Positions 10,976 through 23,281 of a stretch of 64,000 nt of DNA are shown here, piece after piece; the stretch's first letter is position 1, and the number at the start of each line of letters is the position of its first letter. The DNA lies in assembly GCF_009905375.1 (NCBI RefSeq), contig NC_133647.1, positions 137,821,263 to 137,885,262 of the forward strand. The letters are read 5' to 3'. The notes beneath the pieces were generated by a model, which was not told where the DNA came from, searched no databases, and was given only the letters and a program-made list of their open reading frames with translations. The position numbers and the translations under genes are program-made. This DNA comes from Apium graveolens. Lineage: Eukaryota; Streptophyta; Magnoliopsida; Apiales; Apiaceae.

Positions 10976-11931
10976 ATGTCTGAAGAAGCACAAACACCAA
11001 CTAAGTCTAGCAAAACTCAAGAAACTCAAAACACTCAAACCCACAGTCGATATGAGACTATTAGGGTTCCCATACTAAGACCTTTTGAGTATCCCATATG
11101 AAAAGTGAAGATGGATATGTTTCTGGAAGCTACAGATCCAGAATACCTTGACAGAATTAATGAAGGACCACATAAGCCTACCAAGCTCTCTGTCGTAGTT
11201 GCTGATCAACCATCAAAGATCATACCAAAGGAGAAAAGTGAGTACACATCTGAAGACATCTCATCTATTGCCAAGGATGCAATGGTAAGGCATTTGCTGC
11301 ATAGTGCCATTGATAATGTCATGTCAAACAGAGTAATTCATTGCAAGACTATAAAGGAGATATGGGATGCTTTGGAGACAAGATGCCAGGGAACTGATGC
11401 AATCAAGAAGAACAGGAGGACTATACCCACTCAAGAGTATGAGCACTTTGACTCAAAAGCTGATGAGTCATTAACTGACTTATATGACAGGTTTGTCAAA
11501 CTCTTGAATGATCTGTCACTGGTGGACAAGGAATATGATCTTGAAGATTCAAATCTAAAATTCCTTTTAGCTCTTCCTGAAAATTGGGATTTGAAGTCTA
11601 CTACCATAAGAGACAATTATAACCTTACTGAAACTACTCTTGATGAAATTTATGGTATGCTCAAGACTTATGAACTTGAGATGGATCAAAGGAGCAAGAG
11701 GCATGGAAGAAAGTCAAGGACAATTGCTCTTAAAGCTGAGGAGGAATCTCCTAAAGTGGATACCTCAAAAAGGGGCAAAGGAAAAGCTCTCATCATAAAG
11801 TCTGATTCAGAGTCATCATATTATGATGATGATCATTCAGAAACTGAAAGTTTACCTGAAATGGATGCTGATGCAGAGATGATGCAACTGTGTGCTCTTA
11901 TGGTGAAGGGTATCACAAAGATAGCCTACAG
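10976..11931 (+). pseudogene. gag: E2 gag, N-terminal part, interrupted by E4
   Basis: Starts at the ATG at 10976 (MSEEAQTPTK), aligned with the E3 gag start. A TGA at 11099-11101 sits where the sister copies have TGG (PIWKV), so translation would stop after 41 codons. The rest is a long capsid-like frame with MFLEATDPEYLDRINEG, EIWDALETRCQGTDAIKKN and LYDRFVKLLNDLSLVDKEY. The frame ends at IAY where E4 begins. The gene resumes at 31046 after the duplicated TACAG, giving IAYRKFRK across the junction, which proves the E4 insertion point. Confidence 0.9.
11927..11931. repeat. Target-site duplication of E4, left copy
   Basis: TACAG directly before the E4 LTR start; the same five bases follow the E4 right LTR at 31041-31045. 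Removing E4 and one copy restores the gag reading frame of E2. Confidence 0.95.
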
Positions 11932-13126
11932 TGAAAGGATATCTTCGATATATTATTTATTTTGGTATTTGTACGATTAAACATAAAATTAAGAACACGT
12001 AGATCCTCTCCATTAGGACATGAATTTAATTGATCCAAATCAAAGTCAAAAAGTCAAACTAGCCAAATCATGTCTTTTAAACAGATAAAAGAGATATTCC
12101 ATTCTTGCAAAATATCAAAACTATATCCTTATGGAATATACCTCTAAGTAAATATGATCAAATAAGAAACATCAAGATATGATATTTCTTAGATCTGTGT
12201 TGCAACAGGAATATGGCAACAAGCTCGAATAAAGAATATTGCAGAAATACTCTTTAGAGATCTCGTGCTATATCAAAAATGTTTTACACTTCGCTCCTAA
12301 ATATTTTTTACATCCTTCAAAAGATTTTTTACTCAAAGTTTATTAATATTCATGGCTAAATTATTAATATCCATTTTTATACCCATTCTGTGTGTTCGTA
12401 AAGTAATTTTCTCCCGTTTCGTAAAATCAGTATTTCTCGGAGAAAATTATTCAAAAATACTCAAAAATATGTCCCACCACTCAAATATATTTTATATATT
12501 AGGAAATATATTTTAAGTATTTATACAAGTTAAAAATTTAGTCAAAAGATCCATCTCCTTCATTTCAAGACCAACGATATTTTTATTCGGAAGAAAGGCT
12601 GACAGAACAGTTTCATTTTTAGATAAAATACTTCCACATGCTTGAATGACTTGAAATTTGGTATGGATCATTTAAATGGAATTTTCTAAGTATGGTAAAA
12701 ATTTCGTAGCATTCAGAGAATTTTTGTCCGGGCACAAAAATCAAGGCAGTTGGTCCCACAGTTGACCACGTTTGACCTAGTTACCATTGCATAAAGTTGA
12801 CCAAAACTTTCAGAACATCATTTAATAATATTTAGGTAATTTTCATATTTTTTATGATATTTATTTAAGAGGTTTTGGGTGGTCATAATTAATGGTGCTT
12901 AATCCTTAATTAAAGTAATTAAAGAATGATTAAAAGAAAAGGAAATTATATATTTAATATATATATATATATATATCAGCTGAGATTTGAATGGATACTA
13001 GCTTGTGCTTCCTTCCCACTTGCAAAGAAACGCAACCTACTTGCCATGTCATCAATCCATGTGATACACTCCATTCACCATTCATTCCTTCTCAAATCTC
13101 AACCATTCAATCCACCCAACTCCTCC

Positions 13127-13134
13127 TACAAATA
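13127..13134 (+). promoter_or_regulatory. E4 5' LTR TATA position, mutated
   Basis: Reads TACAAATA where the right LTR has TATAAATA (28865-28872) in the same context (CTCCTA.AAATAAA). The T-to-C change should weaken the promoter that would drive full-length E4 RNA. Downstream is a pyrimidine-rich leader. Confidence 0.55.
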
Positions 13135-13692
13135 AATCCCCACCCCAACCCATTTTCTTCAAGCTAAAGAGCCACAAAGTTGCTGGGATTTTTTCAAGAA
13201 TTGCTTCTCTTCATCTCTTTCAAATTCTATACACACACTTCTTCTCAAAAACCTTCTCTCTCTTCTATATACTTACATATATACAAGGTTTTTGAAACCC
13301 AAGCTTAGCTTCACCCAACCAAGCTTTATACCACCAAGTGAGCTCATCCACTACCACTTCCAGGCCTCCCGAAGGGCTGCCCAAGTTCGACCAAAGTGCC
13401 AAAATCCGGCCGAACCTCCGGCGAATTTTTCCGGCGAACTTTTCCGACCGTTTTTCAAAAGTGGTTAGCTTTAGCTTCTTATTTGAGTTCTTTGTATTTA
13501 ATCCTTGTACTTAATTCTCTACTTCCTCTTAAGCTCTAATACAATTTCTCTTATAAAGGAAGTTCTCGGGGAGAACTTAGATTCGAACTCGGAATTCGAA
13601 TAAGTACTTGATCTTCATAAAAATCATTCCAACAAGAAGATCTAAAAAGAAAAGTACTTTATCTCCAAGGGGAGATTATATTTGACACAAGT

Positions 13693-14300
13693 ACGAGTTA
13701 GCCAATTATTTCTTGCACTTTAATTGGATCTTGGCTAACACTCATTCGTGCTCATAAAATAATTACGAAGTTTAAGTGTAATCCCTTCTAGCATCTTTAG
13801 TGCTCTCCGGGGGATTATTACTTGTCTCATATAAACACTTCGTAATTTGTCAAATCTTAAAACGGATCATACGAGTTAGATAATTACTTGACGCTCTTTA
13901 ATTGGATCTTGTCTTACTAATAACGTACATATAAAATATTACGAAGTAAAAGTGTAATCCCTTCTAACATCTTTAGTGTTCCGGGGGATTATAGCTTGTT
14001 TCATATAAACTACTTCGTAATCATCCGTTATTTAAAGATGAATCAAATACATGAGTTAGCCAATTATTTTCACGCTCTTTAATTGGATCTTGGCTAACAC
14101 ATATCGTGTATATAAACAATTACGAGACATATAGTATAAGCCCCTTCTAATATCTTTCAGTGTTTCGTGGGGTTATTATTCGATATATATAAACTACTCG
14201 TAATTATTCGTCTAAACTTCAAAAGCACGATCTTACGCCAATTACTTGCACTTCTATTATTTGGATCTTGGCTAAGAATCATAAAACTTATACAAGTGCT
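13693..14300 (+). repeat. Tandem ~180-bp repeats in E4 5' LTR
   Basis: About 3.5 units begin at 13693, 13871, 14051 and near 14229. Each has the order CGAGTTAG, AATTGGATCTTGGCTAA or a variant, ATAAA.AATTACGA, GTGTAATCCCTTCTA, CATCTTTAGTG and GGGGGATTAT. Units are diverged from one another but are matched one-to-one in the right LTR, so the array existed before insertion. Confidence 0.8.
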
Positions 14301-15314
14301 TGAAGTTAAAAGTATACTTTGACCACATAAGTGTCAAAAAGAGAAGTATACTAAAATCCTTAAGCCTACGAGCGTAAATGATAAGTTACAATTCCGAGAT
14401 TGTAACTAAAGTATTCTTCGATTTATAAATACGTAATCGAAAGAAGAAGAATACTAAAGAAGTCATAAGCCATAAGTGCTTAACATAAACAAGAACTTCT
14501 CATATTACTCCACAACTTTATTAAATCTATAAAGGAGTAATTATAAATATACTTGACCAACTTGTATTATTCTTAAGTCAAGTATTGTTATATAGTTTTA
14601 ATATTCTTATTTGAATATTATACTAATTGTGGGATAGTACAGTAACATACTAGTTCAAACCATCTTTTCTATACTTGGTTTGTTTCGTGGATTATCTTGT
14701 TAGTTTTGTAGTGAGGTGAAGTGATGTGAGGTGATTCTCGTTCTAAGACCCAAGTCCTAGACGTACTGACGGGGAGTTAGTAGTCTTCGCATCGTGAAGA
14801 AGAGGAAAGACCCCAGACCGGATCACTAAGATTCAAGACCGACAAAAGCTAAGGAAGCCAAGTTCACACAAAGGCTCTACAACAACTTTGAAGAAATAGC
14901 GGGGAGTTATTGTCTAAGATAAGTTGTGTAGGTATTACATTTATTTAGAGATGGTGACCCTTGTGTTACGCACCAAGACAAATACTTGTAAAGGGTGTAA
15001 AGGCTTCCCCGCCTACTAAATGAGCGAGTTTATTATAAGGGAAAATTCCAAGTCCGGGAGAGGAGCTCGGGGACTGGAGTAGGGGTGAGCGAATCTATTA
15101 GAGGTTGCGCCATCGCGAACCAGGATAAAATCACCGTGTGGTATTTTCTTTCCTTGCACTTTATCTTCCGCACATATAAACTGCATAACCACTCGGTAAA
15201 ATTTTAAAAAGGGATAAAATATTTTTTAAAATGCCACAACAATTTTTAAATTGGTAATTAGGCTATTCAACCCCCCTTCTAGCTTAAAATAGCCCTCTCA
15301 CGGGACCTTAAAAT

Positions 15315-15326
15315 TGGTATCAGAGC
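15315..15326 (+). other. E4 primer-binding site
   Basis: TGGTATCAGAGC two bases after the LTR, an exact match to the plant initiator tRNA-Met complement. Confidence 0.93.
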
Positions 15327-15391
15327 AGTGCTTTTTAACGTGTTTGTTAAGTGATTTGCAGATTTACAGGCACAATAAAAAGTGATCCGGA

Positions 15392-17949
15392 ATGGCATAT
15401 ATTAATCCCGTTGGATGTGGTGAAGGTCTATCTAGCTCACGACCTCCTCTATTTGATGGCACCAACTTTACAACATGGAAAACGAGGTTTCACATTTATG
15501 CCAGATCTCAAGGAGTCAAAGTTTGGATGGCTATCGAAGACGGTGTTCGCATTCCTACCAAAACTATCGATGACATCATCGTCGAAAAGAAGGTTAGTGA
15601 ATACAACTTAGAGGAAGAAGCCACAATGAATATAGCCGCAAAGGCGGAAATGGTTCTCACAAGTGCACTTGCAGAAAAAGAATATAAAAGAGTAAATAAT
15701 TGCAAGTCGGCACAAGAAATGTGGAACAAATTAGTGGTAACCTATGAAGGAACCACTGATATAAAAGATTCTCGGATGGATACATTGATCCAAGAATACG
15801 AGAACTTTAAACTCCAAGAAGGAGAAAATATCATCGATATGGAAACAAGATTTACTCGTATTATCGATGAATTATCTCAACTTGGAAAGAATTATACTCA
15901 ATATGAAAAGAATAGAAGAGTGCTCAAATCTCTACCTCCTAGTTGGAAGGTTAAAGTCACTACTATAAAAGAGTTGCACAACTTAAATGAGTATAAGATT
16001 GATAACCTATTCGGAAATCTTCGTGCTTACGAAGAAGATAATGTTCCAGAAAAGGTTGCCCCAAAGGTGGAGGATAAAAAGAAAAATATGGCTCTAAAAT
16101 CCATATTAATTGATGAAGATGAAAACGACGAGGAGTTAAACGAGGAACTCCACAATCTCGATGAGAGTGAAATTGCTCTACTCACGAGATAACTTCGTCG
16201 TGTGCTTCAAAGCAAAGCTCAAAGATACGGAAAAGGCTTCCTAAAATTAAATAATCAACAAAGAGTTTTTAACTCTAACGGAAGGCCAAATTACTCTCAA
16301 AATTATTCTTCCATCTATAAGAGTAATTATCCGTCAACGAGTTACAATAAAGGCAAAATCAATGAAAATATAAATACCTATAGTAATGCCAATGCCTCTA
16401 CAAACCATCTTGTTTACACTCCTCCAAAACCTAAAGATCCATCTCCGGAGGAAACACAAGATGTGTGTTTCGAGTGTAAACAACCCGGTCATTATAAAAG
16501 AGAATGTCCTAAACTTTCAAAGGGACGAAGTCTCGTGGCCGAAAATGGTTGGGATCTAAGTAAAGATGAAAAAGCTCCGGAAGCTAGTGAAGAAGTGGTG
16601 AATCTATGCTTGATGGCTCTCAGAGAAGAAACTACATCTAGGGAAATCTCCTCTATAAATGAAGAGGTAACATCTAACTACGTCTCAATTAAATCATTAT
16701 TGGATGAATCTAATTTATCACTTATGGACATGAATAAGCATGATTTAATTGGACTTGTGGTAGAATATAAAAGTAAATACAAAGATGTTGATCAAAGGCT
16801 TCACTTAGTATGGTCCGAGAAAATGAAAATAGAAGAAATACATCATACTCAAAATAAAGAGTATACTCGGATGATGGAATCAAGAGTCCAAGATAAAAAG
16901 AGATTACATCTCTAAAAGATCAAAACCATATCATCAAGGTTGAAGTAAATAAACTTCAAGAAAATATAATCAACCTTGAAACAGAGAATATATCATTAAT
17001 TCTCAAAGACGAAGAGATGGAACGTGAAAAGATACAACTGAATGATAATATTTGTAAACTTCACGTTGATCTATTGAACTTAAAGATTCTAAATGAATCA
17101 AATGTTCAAGATATAGAAACATCTTATAAAAACAATCTTGATAAAGAAAATGAGCTATTAGAAACCAATGAGCTTAAAGGTGAAGCTCTAAGGCTAAAAG
17201 AAGAAAATTATAAACTCATAGCTCAAATTAAGGATCAAGAAAGAATCCTTAACAACAAGATTGATGCCTTAAAGAAAGAAAATGAAAATATTGAAGAAGT
17301 CATTCAAAGATTTATAAAAGGCAATAAGATGTTGGATCAAATGGTGCATACAAAAACCTCATATAATCATGAAGGTTTGGGATATAATAAGAATTCTTCT
17401 CCTAAAGGAAATACTCGGAGATTTGTATCACCAATAAAGATTTCACCCGAATCACCATCTTATAAATGTTCTTATTGCAATAAAATGGGACATACCATTC
17501 AATATTGCAAATTCAAGAATAGTGAAGTTAAGAGTAAGCATGTATGGATTCGCAAGGAATCATACAAGAAAGATGATAAATGTATGCCTCATAAAAATAT
17601 GGAATATAAGAATCCAAGGCAACAATGGTCTCATCAACCAACTATGGTTCAAAATAGAAACACACAATATCATGTAAATGGTAATGCATTTAGAAGACAA
17701 GAACCTCTTAGTAGAAATGCTTATGCTACTTACCATGCTAATAATAGATATAACATTTATCATGCTCCATCAAGATTTCATGATAGCTCTAGGTATTATC
17801 AACCTCAAACTAGGCCTTATGTATCTAGAAATATTTATATGCCTAATGATGATTATACCATGCCTAGATTCTTTCATAAATCAAATGTTATATATGATAT
17901 ACTAACCCCAGGACCCTCAAGACAAAGGGGTACCTATAAATTTAACTAA
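15392..17949 (+). pseudogene. gag: E4 gag, broken by one stop and one frameshift
   Basis: Starts at ATG 15392 (MAYINPVGCGEG), 66 bases after the PBS. The first ~270 codons carry the retroviral capsid-like part (PPLFDGTNFTTWKTRFHIYA, MWNKLVVTYEGTTDIKDS, RVLKSLPPSWKVKVTTI). A TAA at 16190 interrupts it (LTR*LRR). Next comes an Asn/Ser/Tyr-rich stretch and a zinc knuckle CFECKQPGHYKREC (near 16465). A long Lys/Glu/Asn-rich coiled coil follows (16700-17340), with a one-base frameshift in an A-run near 16897, then a second knuckle CSYCNKMGHTIQYC (17467-17508) and a Tyr/Asn-rich tail. About 850 codons in total, long for copia gag but usual for Sireviruses. Confidence 0.88.
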
Positions 17950-17997
17950 TCATGTATGTAGGTTTGTCTTGCCGCGAAACAAGACATATGGTAACTT

Positions 17998-19497
17998 GAT
18001 AGTGGATGTTCAAGACATATGACTGGTAATAAGTCAGTCTTGAACAATATTAATAAGGTTACGAGCATAACATTTGGTGATAGTAGTAAAGGAAACATTG
18101 TCGGCATCGGAGATATCGGAAATGGGAAAGTTAAAATTTCCGACGTTCAATTGGTCACCGGGTTAAGGTACAATCTTCTCTCCATCAGTCAATTATGCGA
18201 TAATGATTACAAGGTAATTTTCTACACTACTAATTGTTCTATATTAGATAAATTTGGAAAGTTGGTTCTCATTTGCCCTAGAAATAAAAATGTTTATACA
18301 TGTGACATGAGCAAGCAAGTGAATGTGTGCCTAATCACTATAAATGATGATCCATGGCTATGGCATCGAAGATTAGGACATGCCAACATGAAGTTGATTA
18401 AGAATATATCAACTAAAGACCATTTCCGAGGTATACCAAAACTAAACTATCATAACGATCATACTTGTGAAGTTTGCGAAGTTGGTAAACAAATTCGAGC
18501 TTCTCATAAAGCAAAGTTTATGGTATCTACCTCGAGACCTCTCGAGCTACTACATATGGATCTTATTGGTCCGATTTCAATATAAAGTCTCGGAGGTTGC
18601 TCATATACGTTGGTAGTTGTGGATGATTATTCACAATTCACATGGACTGAATTTCTCAAAGTCAAAAGTGATGCTTTTGAATCCTTCTCATCCTTATGTA
18701 AAAGGATTCAAAATCAACAAAATAAAACCATAGTCTATATAAGGACTGATCATGGTAAAGAATTTGAGAATTCAAGTTTCACCAACTTTTGTGATGAACA
18801 TGGCATCACACATAATTTTTCCGCTCCATACACTCCTCAATCCAACGGAGTAGTTGAACGGAAAAATAGAACACTCCAAGAAATGGCTAGCACAGTACTA
18901 AATGAATATCGTCGACCTAAATATTTTTGGGCCGAGGCTATGTCAATCGCTTGCCATATTCTTAATCGGGTTTTGCTATGACCTATAAAACAAAAGACTC
19001 CTTACAAGTTATATTTTGGCAAAACTCTGAAACTAAGCTACTTTCGAGTATTCGGAAACAAGTGCTTCATATTAAATTCAAAAGAGTACCTTACGAAGTT
19101 TGATCCTAAATCAAACAAAGGTATATTTCTTGGATACTCGAACAATAGTAAAGCTTACCGAGTGTTTAACCTCAAATAGCTTGTGGTGGAAGAATCTATG
19201 AATGTCGCTTTTGATGAAAGTAAACCACCGGCGAAATATAAAGATCTTGTTGACCAAGAAAATGTTGAACAAGATGATATTGAAAGGGTTATTCGACAAT
19301 TCGAAAATATGGATCTCGGGACTCCCGTACATAAAAATCCATTAGAATTGGATGAAAAGGAAGATGAACTTCCTCAAGCAATTCCCACTATAAAAAGTCA
19401 TCCATTAGATAATATGCTTGGAGACTTAAGGAAGGGAGTTCAAACGCGGTCACAAGTTCAAAACGTTGTGAATCATCTTAGTTTTCTATCTCAAATA
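17998..19497 (+). pseudogene. pol: E4 pol: protease and integrase
   Basis: Protease starts at LDSGCSRHMTGNK (DSG at 17998-18006), preceded in frame by a TAA. The gag-pre-integrase motif (WLWHRRLGHANM ... CEVCEVGK) and integrase motifs (HMDLIGPI, IRTDHGKEFEN, PQSNGVVERKNRTL) are intact. Stops: TAA at 18583, TGA at 18979 and TAG at 19177. All lie in one continuous frame with no frameshift. The integrase C-terminal part still reads well (FGKTLKLSYFRVFGNKCF) after the TGA. Confidence 0.9.
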
Positions 19498-21027
19498 GAA
19501 CCTAAGACCGCGAAAGAGGCTTTATTAGATGAGGATTGGATTTTTGCTATGCAAGATGAATTGCTCCAATTTACTCGTAGTAAAGTGTGGGAACTTGTCC
19601 CTAAACCTCATAAAACTTCCATAATTGGTACAAAATGGGTATTTCGAAATAAATTAGATGAGAATGGAACGGTAGTTCAAAATAAAGTAAGATTAGTTTC
19701 ACAAGGATATACCCAAATAGAAGGAATAGACTTTGATGAAACATATGCACCGGTAGCAAGAATTGAATCAATTTGAATGCTACTGGCTTATGCTTGTCAT
19801 AAAAACTTTAAAGTCTGTCAAATGGATGTGAAGTCTGCATTCTTAAACGGGATTTTGGAAGAGGAAGTATATATGAAATAACCTCCCGGGTTTGAAGATG
19901 CAACACATCCCGATCATGTCTATAAATTATATAAAGCTCTATATGGCTTAAAACAAGCCCCAAGAGCATGATACGAAAGGTTGAGCAAGTTCCTACTAGA
20001 CAATAAATTTAAGATGGGAATGACCGATAAAACCTTATTTACGAGACAAGAAAAAGATGATATATTGTTCGTACAAATATACGTAGATGACATCATTTTT
20101 GGATCAACAAATGATGCACTATGTAAAGAATTCTCTGAAAATATGAGTAAAGAATTCGAGATGAGTATGATGGGAGAATTAAACTTCTTTTTGGGATTGC
20201 AAATAAGGCAATCTGATGAAGGCATCCATATCTCTCAATCCAAGTATTGTAAAGAGATGTTGAAAAAATTCGAAATGGATAATGCCAAACCCATCTCTAC
20301 TCATATGTCTACATCCGATAAATTAACGGAAGATCCAAAAGGAATTCTCGTAGACACAAAGAAATATCGAGGAATGATCGGTAGCTTGCTCTATATAACT
20401 GCAAGTCATCCCGATATTCAATATAGTGTTTGTAAGTGTGCTAGGTTTCAAGTAGCACCTAAAGAATCTCATTTATCCGTAGTAAAAAGGATATTGAGAT
20501 ATCTTAAAGGAACCACTGATGTTGGTCTTTGGTATCCAAAAGGAATACCATTTGACTTAGTATATTTTTCTGATTCGGATTATGCCGATCATTTTGTCAA
20601 CAGAAAACGTACTAGTGGTACTTGTCAGTTTCTCGGTGGATGTTTAGTTTCTTGGTTTTTAAAGAAACAAAATTCCGTATCCATCTCAACAACCGAGGCT
20701 GAGTATATAGCAGATGAAAAATGTTGTGCTCAAATACTGTGGATGAAGCAAACACTAGCTGACTATAATATAAAATTTGATGTGATCTCAATCTTATGTG
20801 ATAATACGAGTGCTATTGATCTTAGCAAGAATCCCGTATTACATTCTAGATCTAAACATATAGATGTGAGACATCATTTTTTATGTGATCATGCCAATAA
20901 AGGCGATATAAAAATGACTCATATTAATACTGAGATCAATCTCGCTGACATATTCACAAAACCATTAAATTCCGAAAGATTCACTAAATTCCGCTTGGAT
21001 TTAGGAATGTTGGAATTTGTGAAATAA
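19498..21027 (+). pseudogene. pol: E4 pol: reverse transcriptase and RNase H
   Basis: Same frame as the upstream pol. RT motifs: [45 protein letters not shown] and catalytic YVDD (20080-20091). RNase H motifs: FSDSDYADHFVNRKRTSG, TEAEYIADEKCC, LCDNTSAIDLSKNPVLHS, and the usual end [14 protein letters not shown]. Stops: TGA at 19774 (family Arg), TAA at 19879 (family Gln in QPPGF) and TGA at 19969 (family Trp in RAWYE). From 19981 to the end the frame is open for 348 codons. Confidence 0.92.
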
Positions 21028-21542
21028 TGGTTTATATAAAGAACAGTTGAGAATTATAAAGAAGTCTCAACGATAAGGATATTCTCCCGATCAAGTTATT
21101 AAGTTTATCTGAAACTCAGATTCGTCAATAAAGAAATTTATTGATCGGGTTAAGATAACTTTAATAGCCCAGATTAACCGAGAAAATAAACTTAATCGAG
21201 TGAATATTTATTATTCCATGAGATTTATTAATATTTAGAAAGTCCTTTTTATATAAACTGATTATTATTTTTCAGTTATTTATATATATTTATATATATC
21301 TTTTATGTTCTTAAATATATATATATATATATATATATATCTAGTCTCATTTTTTTGATATATCTATAAATATATGTTATTTAAGTATATATATACTTCT
21401 GTGATATTTATATATATATTTAAATATTTTGAAAATAATTATATAAGGATAAAATAATCCGGCTATTTTTTAAAATAGTTTTATAAAAGAATTACTTTTT
21501 ATTGGTCCCTTATTAATCAGCCCAAATCAATTAAATATATCA

Positions 21543-21749
21543 GGCCCATGTATTTAATTTATAAAAATATCTATTTCAGCCCAATCAAAAACCCAACCCA
21601 TGTTTATTTTTAAGCCCGAACTACAAAACCCTACAAATCCTAGCCATTGATTCATAGATCAAGTCAATCTCAACCATTAATTTACTAAAATATATAAACC
21701 TATTTTTATGTCTACAGTGTCATTTGACACGGTTCAGTTGAAACCCTAA
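21543..21749 (+). promoter_or_regulatory. Promoter-like cluster: site II, TATA and telo-box inside E4
   Basis: GGCCCAT (21543-21549), AGCCCAAT (21578-21585), TATATAAACC (21691-21700) and AAACCCTAA (21741-21749), followed by a pyrimidine-rich leader of CTCTCTCATCTCTCTTCTTC type. Site II plus telo-box is typical of plant housekeeping genes such as those for ribosomal proteins. The order and spacing look like a real plant gene start. The role is inferred. Confidence 0.5.
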
Positions 21750-22196
21750 TCTCTAAACACTCTCTCATCTCTCTTCTTCTTTCCGCCTCTTTCGAAGAAC
21801 CCTAGATCAATTTCTTCGTTTTTCTCTTCGATTCTCGATGAAATTCATCAGATATTATACTTATATTTCATTATTCGTAGTTAGGAACATACGATTAATG
21901 TATAATCATGATTGGGTTGGTAAAATCAAATCGATTTTGGTGATAAAATCGACGATTTGCATATAAATCGAACGAGAATCATCAAATAGGACATTAAACT
22001 GATTAATATATATATATATATATATGTATCTACAGTTTTGGTTGATCAATTCTATGAAGCCCTAACATTTTTTTTAGTTTCACAGCAGGAGAAGACCAAA
22101 TCGATTCAAAATCGATTCGGAGAAGAAGATACAAAGATGCATACGACTTGAATCAACAGATTGGATGTTGACTCAGTCCGCGACTGAGTCAACCAG

Positions 22197-23281
22197 GTAA
22201 GACCTATGAGTCAGGCCAGACTCTAGGCTCAGGTGAGAATTTTGTATTTTTTTCAGTCCCATTTGATTGATTTTTGTGGTTAAAGGACTTAACTGAAGTT
22301 GAATCGAACATTATTTGATTAAATCACACCTTAATTATGATATGAGTGTTCTGTGATATGGTTTTGATGAAGCTATGAATTAATACTACTCTGTGTTTGA
22401 TCGAATTAACAATATAAAGCTTGGATTATTGAGATAGAGTTTGTTTTGGATTTATGATTATTTATTGGACTTGTGATTATCTCGTGGATTTGTGACTGTG
22501 TTGGATTTGTGATTGTTGGATTTGTGATTGTCTGTTAGATTGGTGATTACTTGTTGAATATGAAGTTCAGTCAATAAATTTTGTTAATGAATATGAACTG
22601 TATCTTAATGGTTGCTTAAAGTGGTAAATTCGTATATAATAATCTATTAATGAACATGCTTGGTTAAAGTCTATGAAAATGTTTGTTCAACAATTTCTGT
22701 GAAATTATTTAAAATCAGGTCTATTTGCTTGGTCAATTATGGATTTTTGGTATAAGCTTCACTAATAACAGATTGGTTGTTGATACATTAATTAATTTAA
22801 GTCCAAGAAAGTCAGTGTCTTAGTTGATTTGACTTTAAGTTCCCTGATAACTCTGTGTACTTCATGAATTCTTATTTACCTAATGATGGAGTTACCTAGG
22901 TATAAATCCCGTTGAATTGAGTCTTTAACACTGCATTTTGTATTTATAATCTAATTACCTGATTAATCCTTGCAACACTATAAGTATATGTGATTATGAT
23001 CTGTGTGTTATTAAAGCATATTACTTAAGTTATTAAGGTTACTATAAGTATATGTGATTAGTTGTTTAACATTAGTCTGTTCAAACCACACCAAATTAAT
23101 CTAAGATTACTAAGATATTAAGGTTGTATAAGTGTGTGTCCAAATGTATTTGCAAGCTATCCTGTTTGCTGTCTTAAGCTGAATACATTGAATCTAGATA
23201 ATAAATGTCTTGTTGACTGCAATCCCTACTTGTCTATTTGAACTGTGTACTATTCTGTGCATTTTTTATTTACTTGTGCAG
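22197..23281 (+). other. Possible leader intron in E4 accessory unit
   Basis: The donor CCAG|GTAAGA at 22197 matches the plant consensus. A candidate acceptor, TTTACTTGTGCAG, ends at 23281. The interval is T-rich and has no ORF, as expected for a plant intron. The pairing is a guess; other acceptors are possible. Confidence 0.3.
22446..22550 (+). repeat. Short degenerate direct repeats (GGATTTGTGATT)
   Basis: About seven copies of a 12-20 base unit of the type TTGGATTTGTGATT, imperfectly spaced. Noncoding and inside the putative intron. Confidence 0.6.

Larger units (their letters stand above)
11932..15312 (+). repeat. E4 5' LTR (3381 bp)
   Basis: Starts TGAAAGGATATCTTCG and ends GGGACCTTAAA, where the right LTR ends ACCTTACA. 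It is nearly collinear with 27696-31040. It contains an AT-rich 5' part, a TATA position at 13127, a pyrimidine-rich leader, a GC-rich patch around 13370-13450, and a ~180-bp tandem array (13693-14300). A (TA)n tract at 12955-12976 is absent from the right LTR. Small open frames in it are not conserved as proteins. Confidence 0.95.

Noticed and set aside
12926..13135. Small ORFs in the E4 LTRs (also 28691-28873 and 29025-29332)
   Set aside because: They cover the promoter and leader, contain the TATA position itself, and differ between the two LTRs by changes unrelated to codon position.
13693..14300. Regular repeats taken as a CRISPR array
   Set aside because: Units are 180 bp, diverged, inside a plant LTR and duplicated with it.
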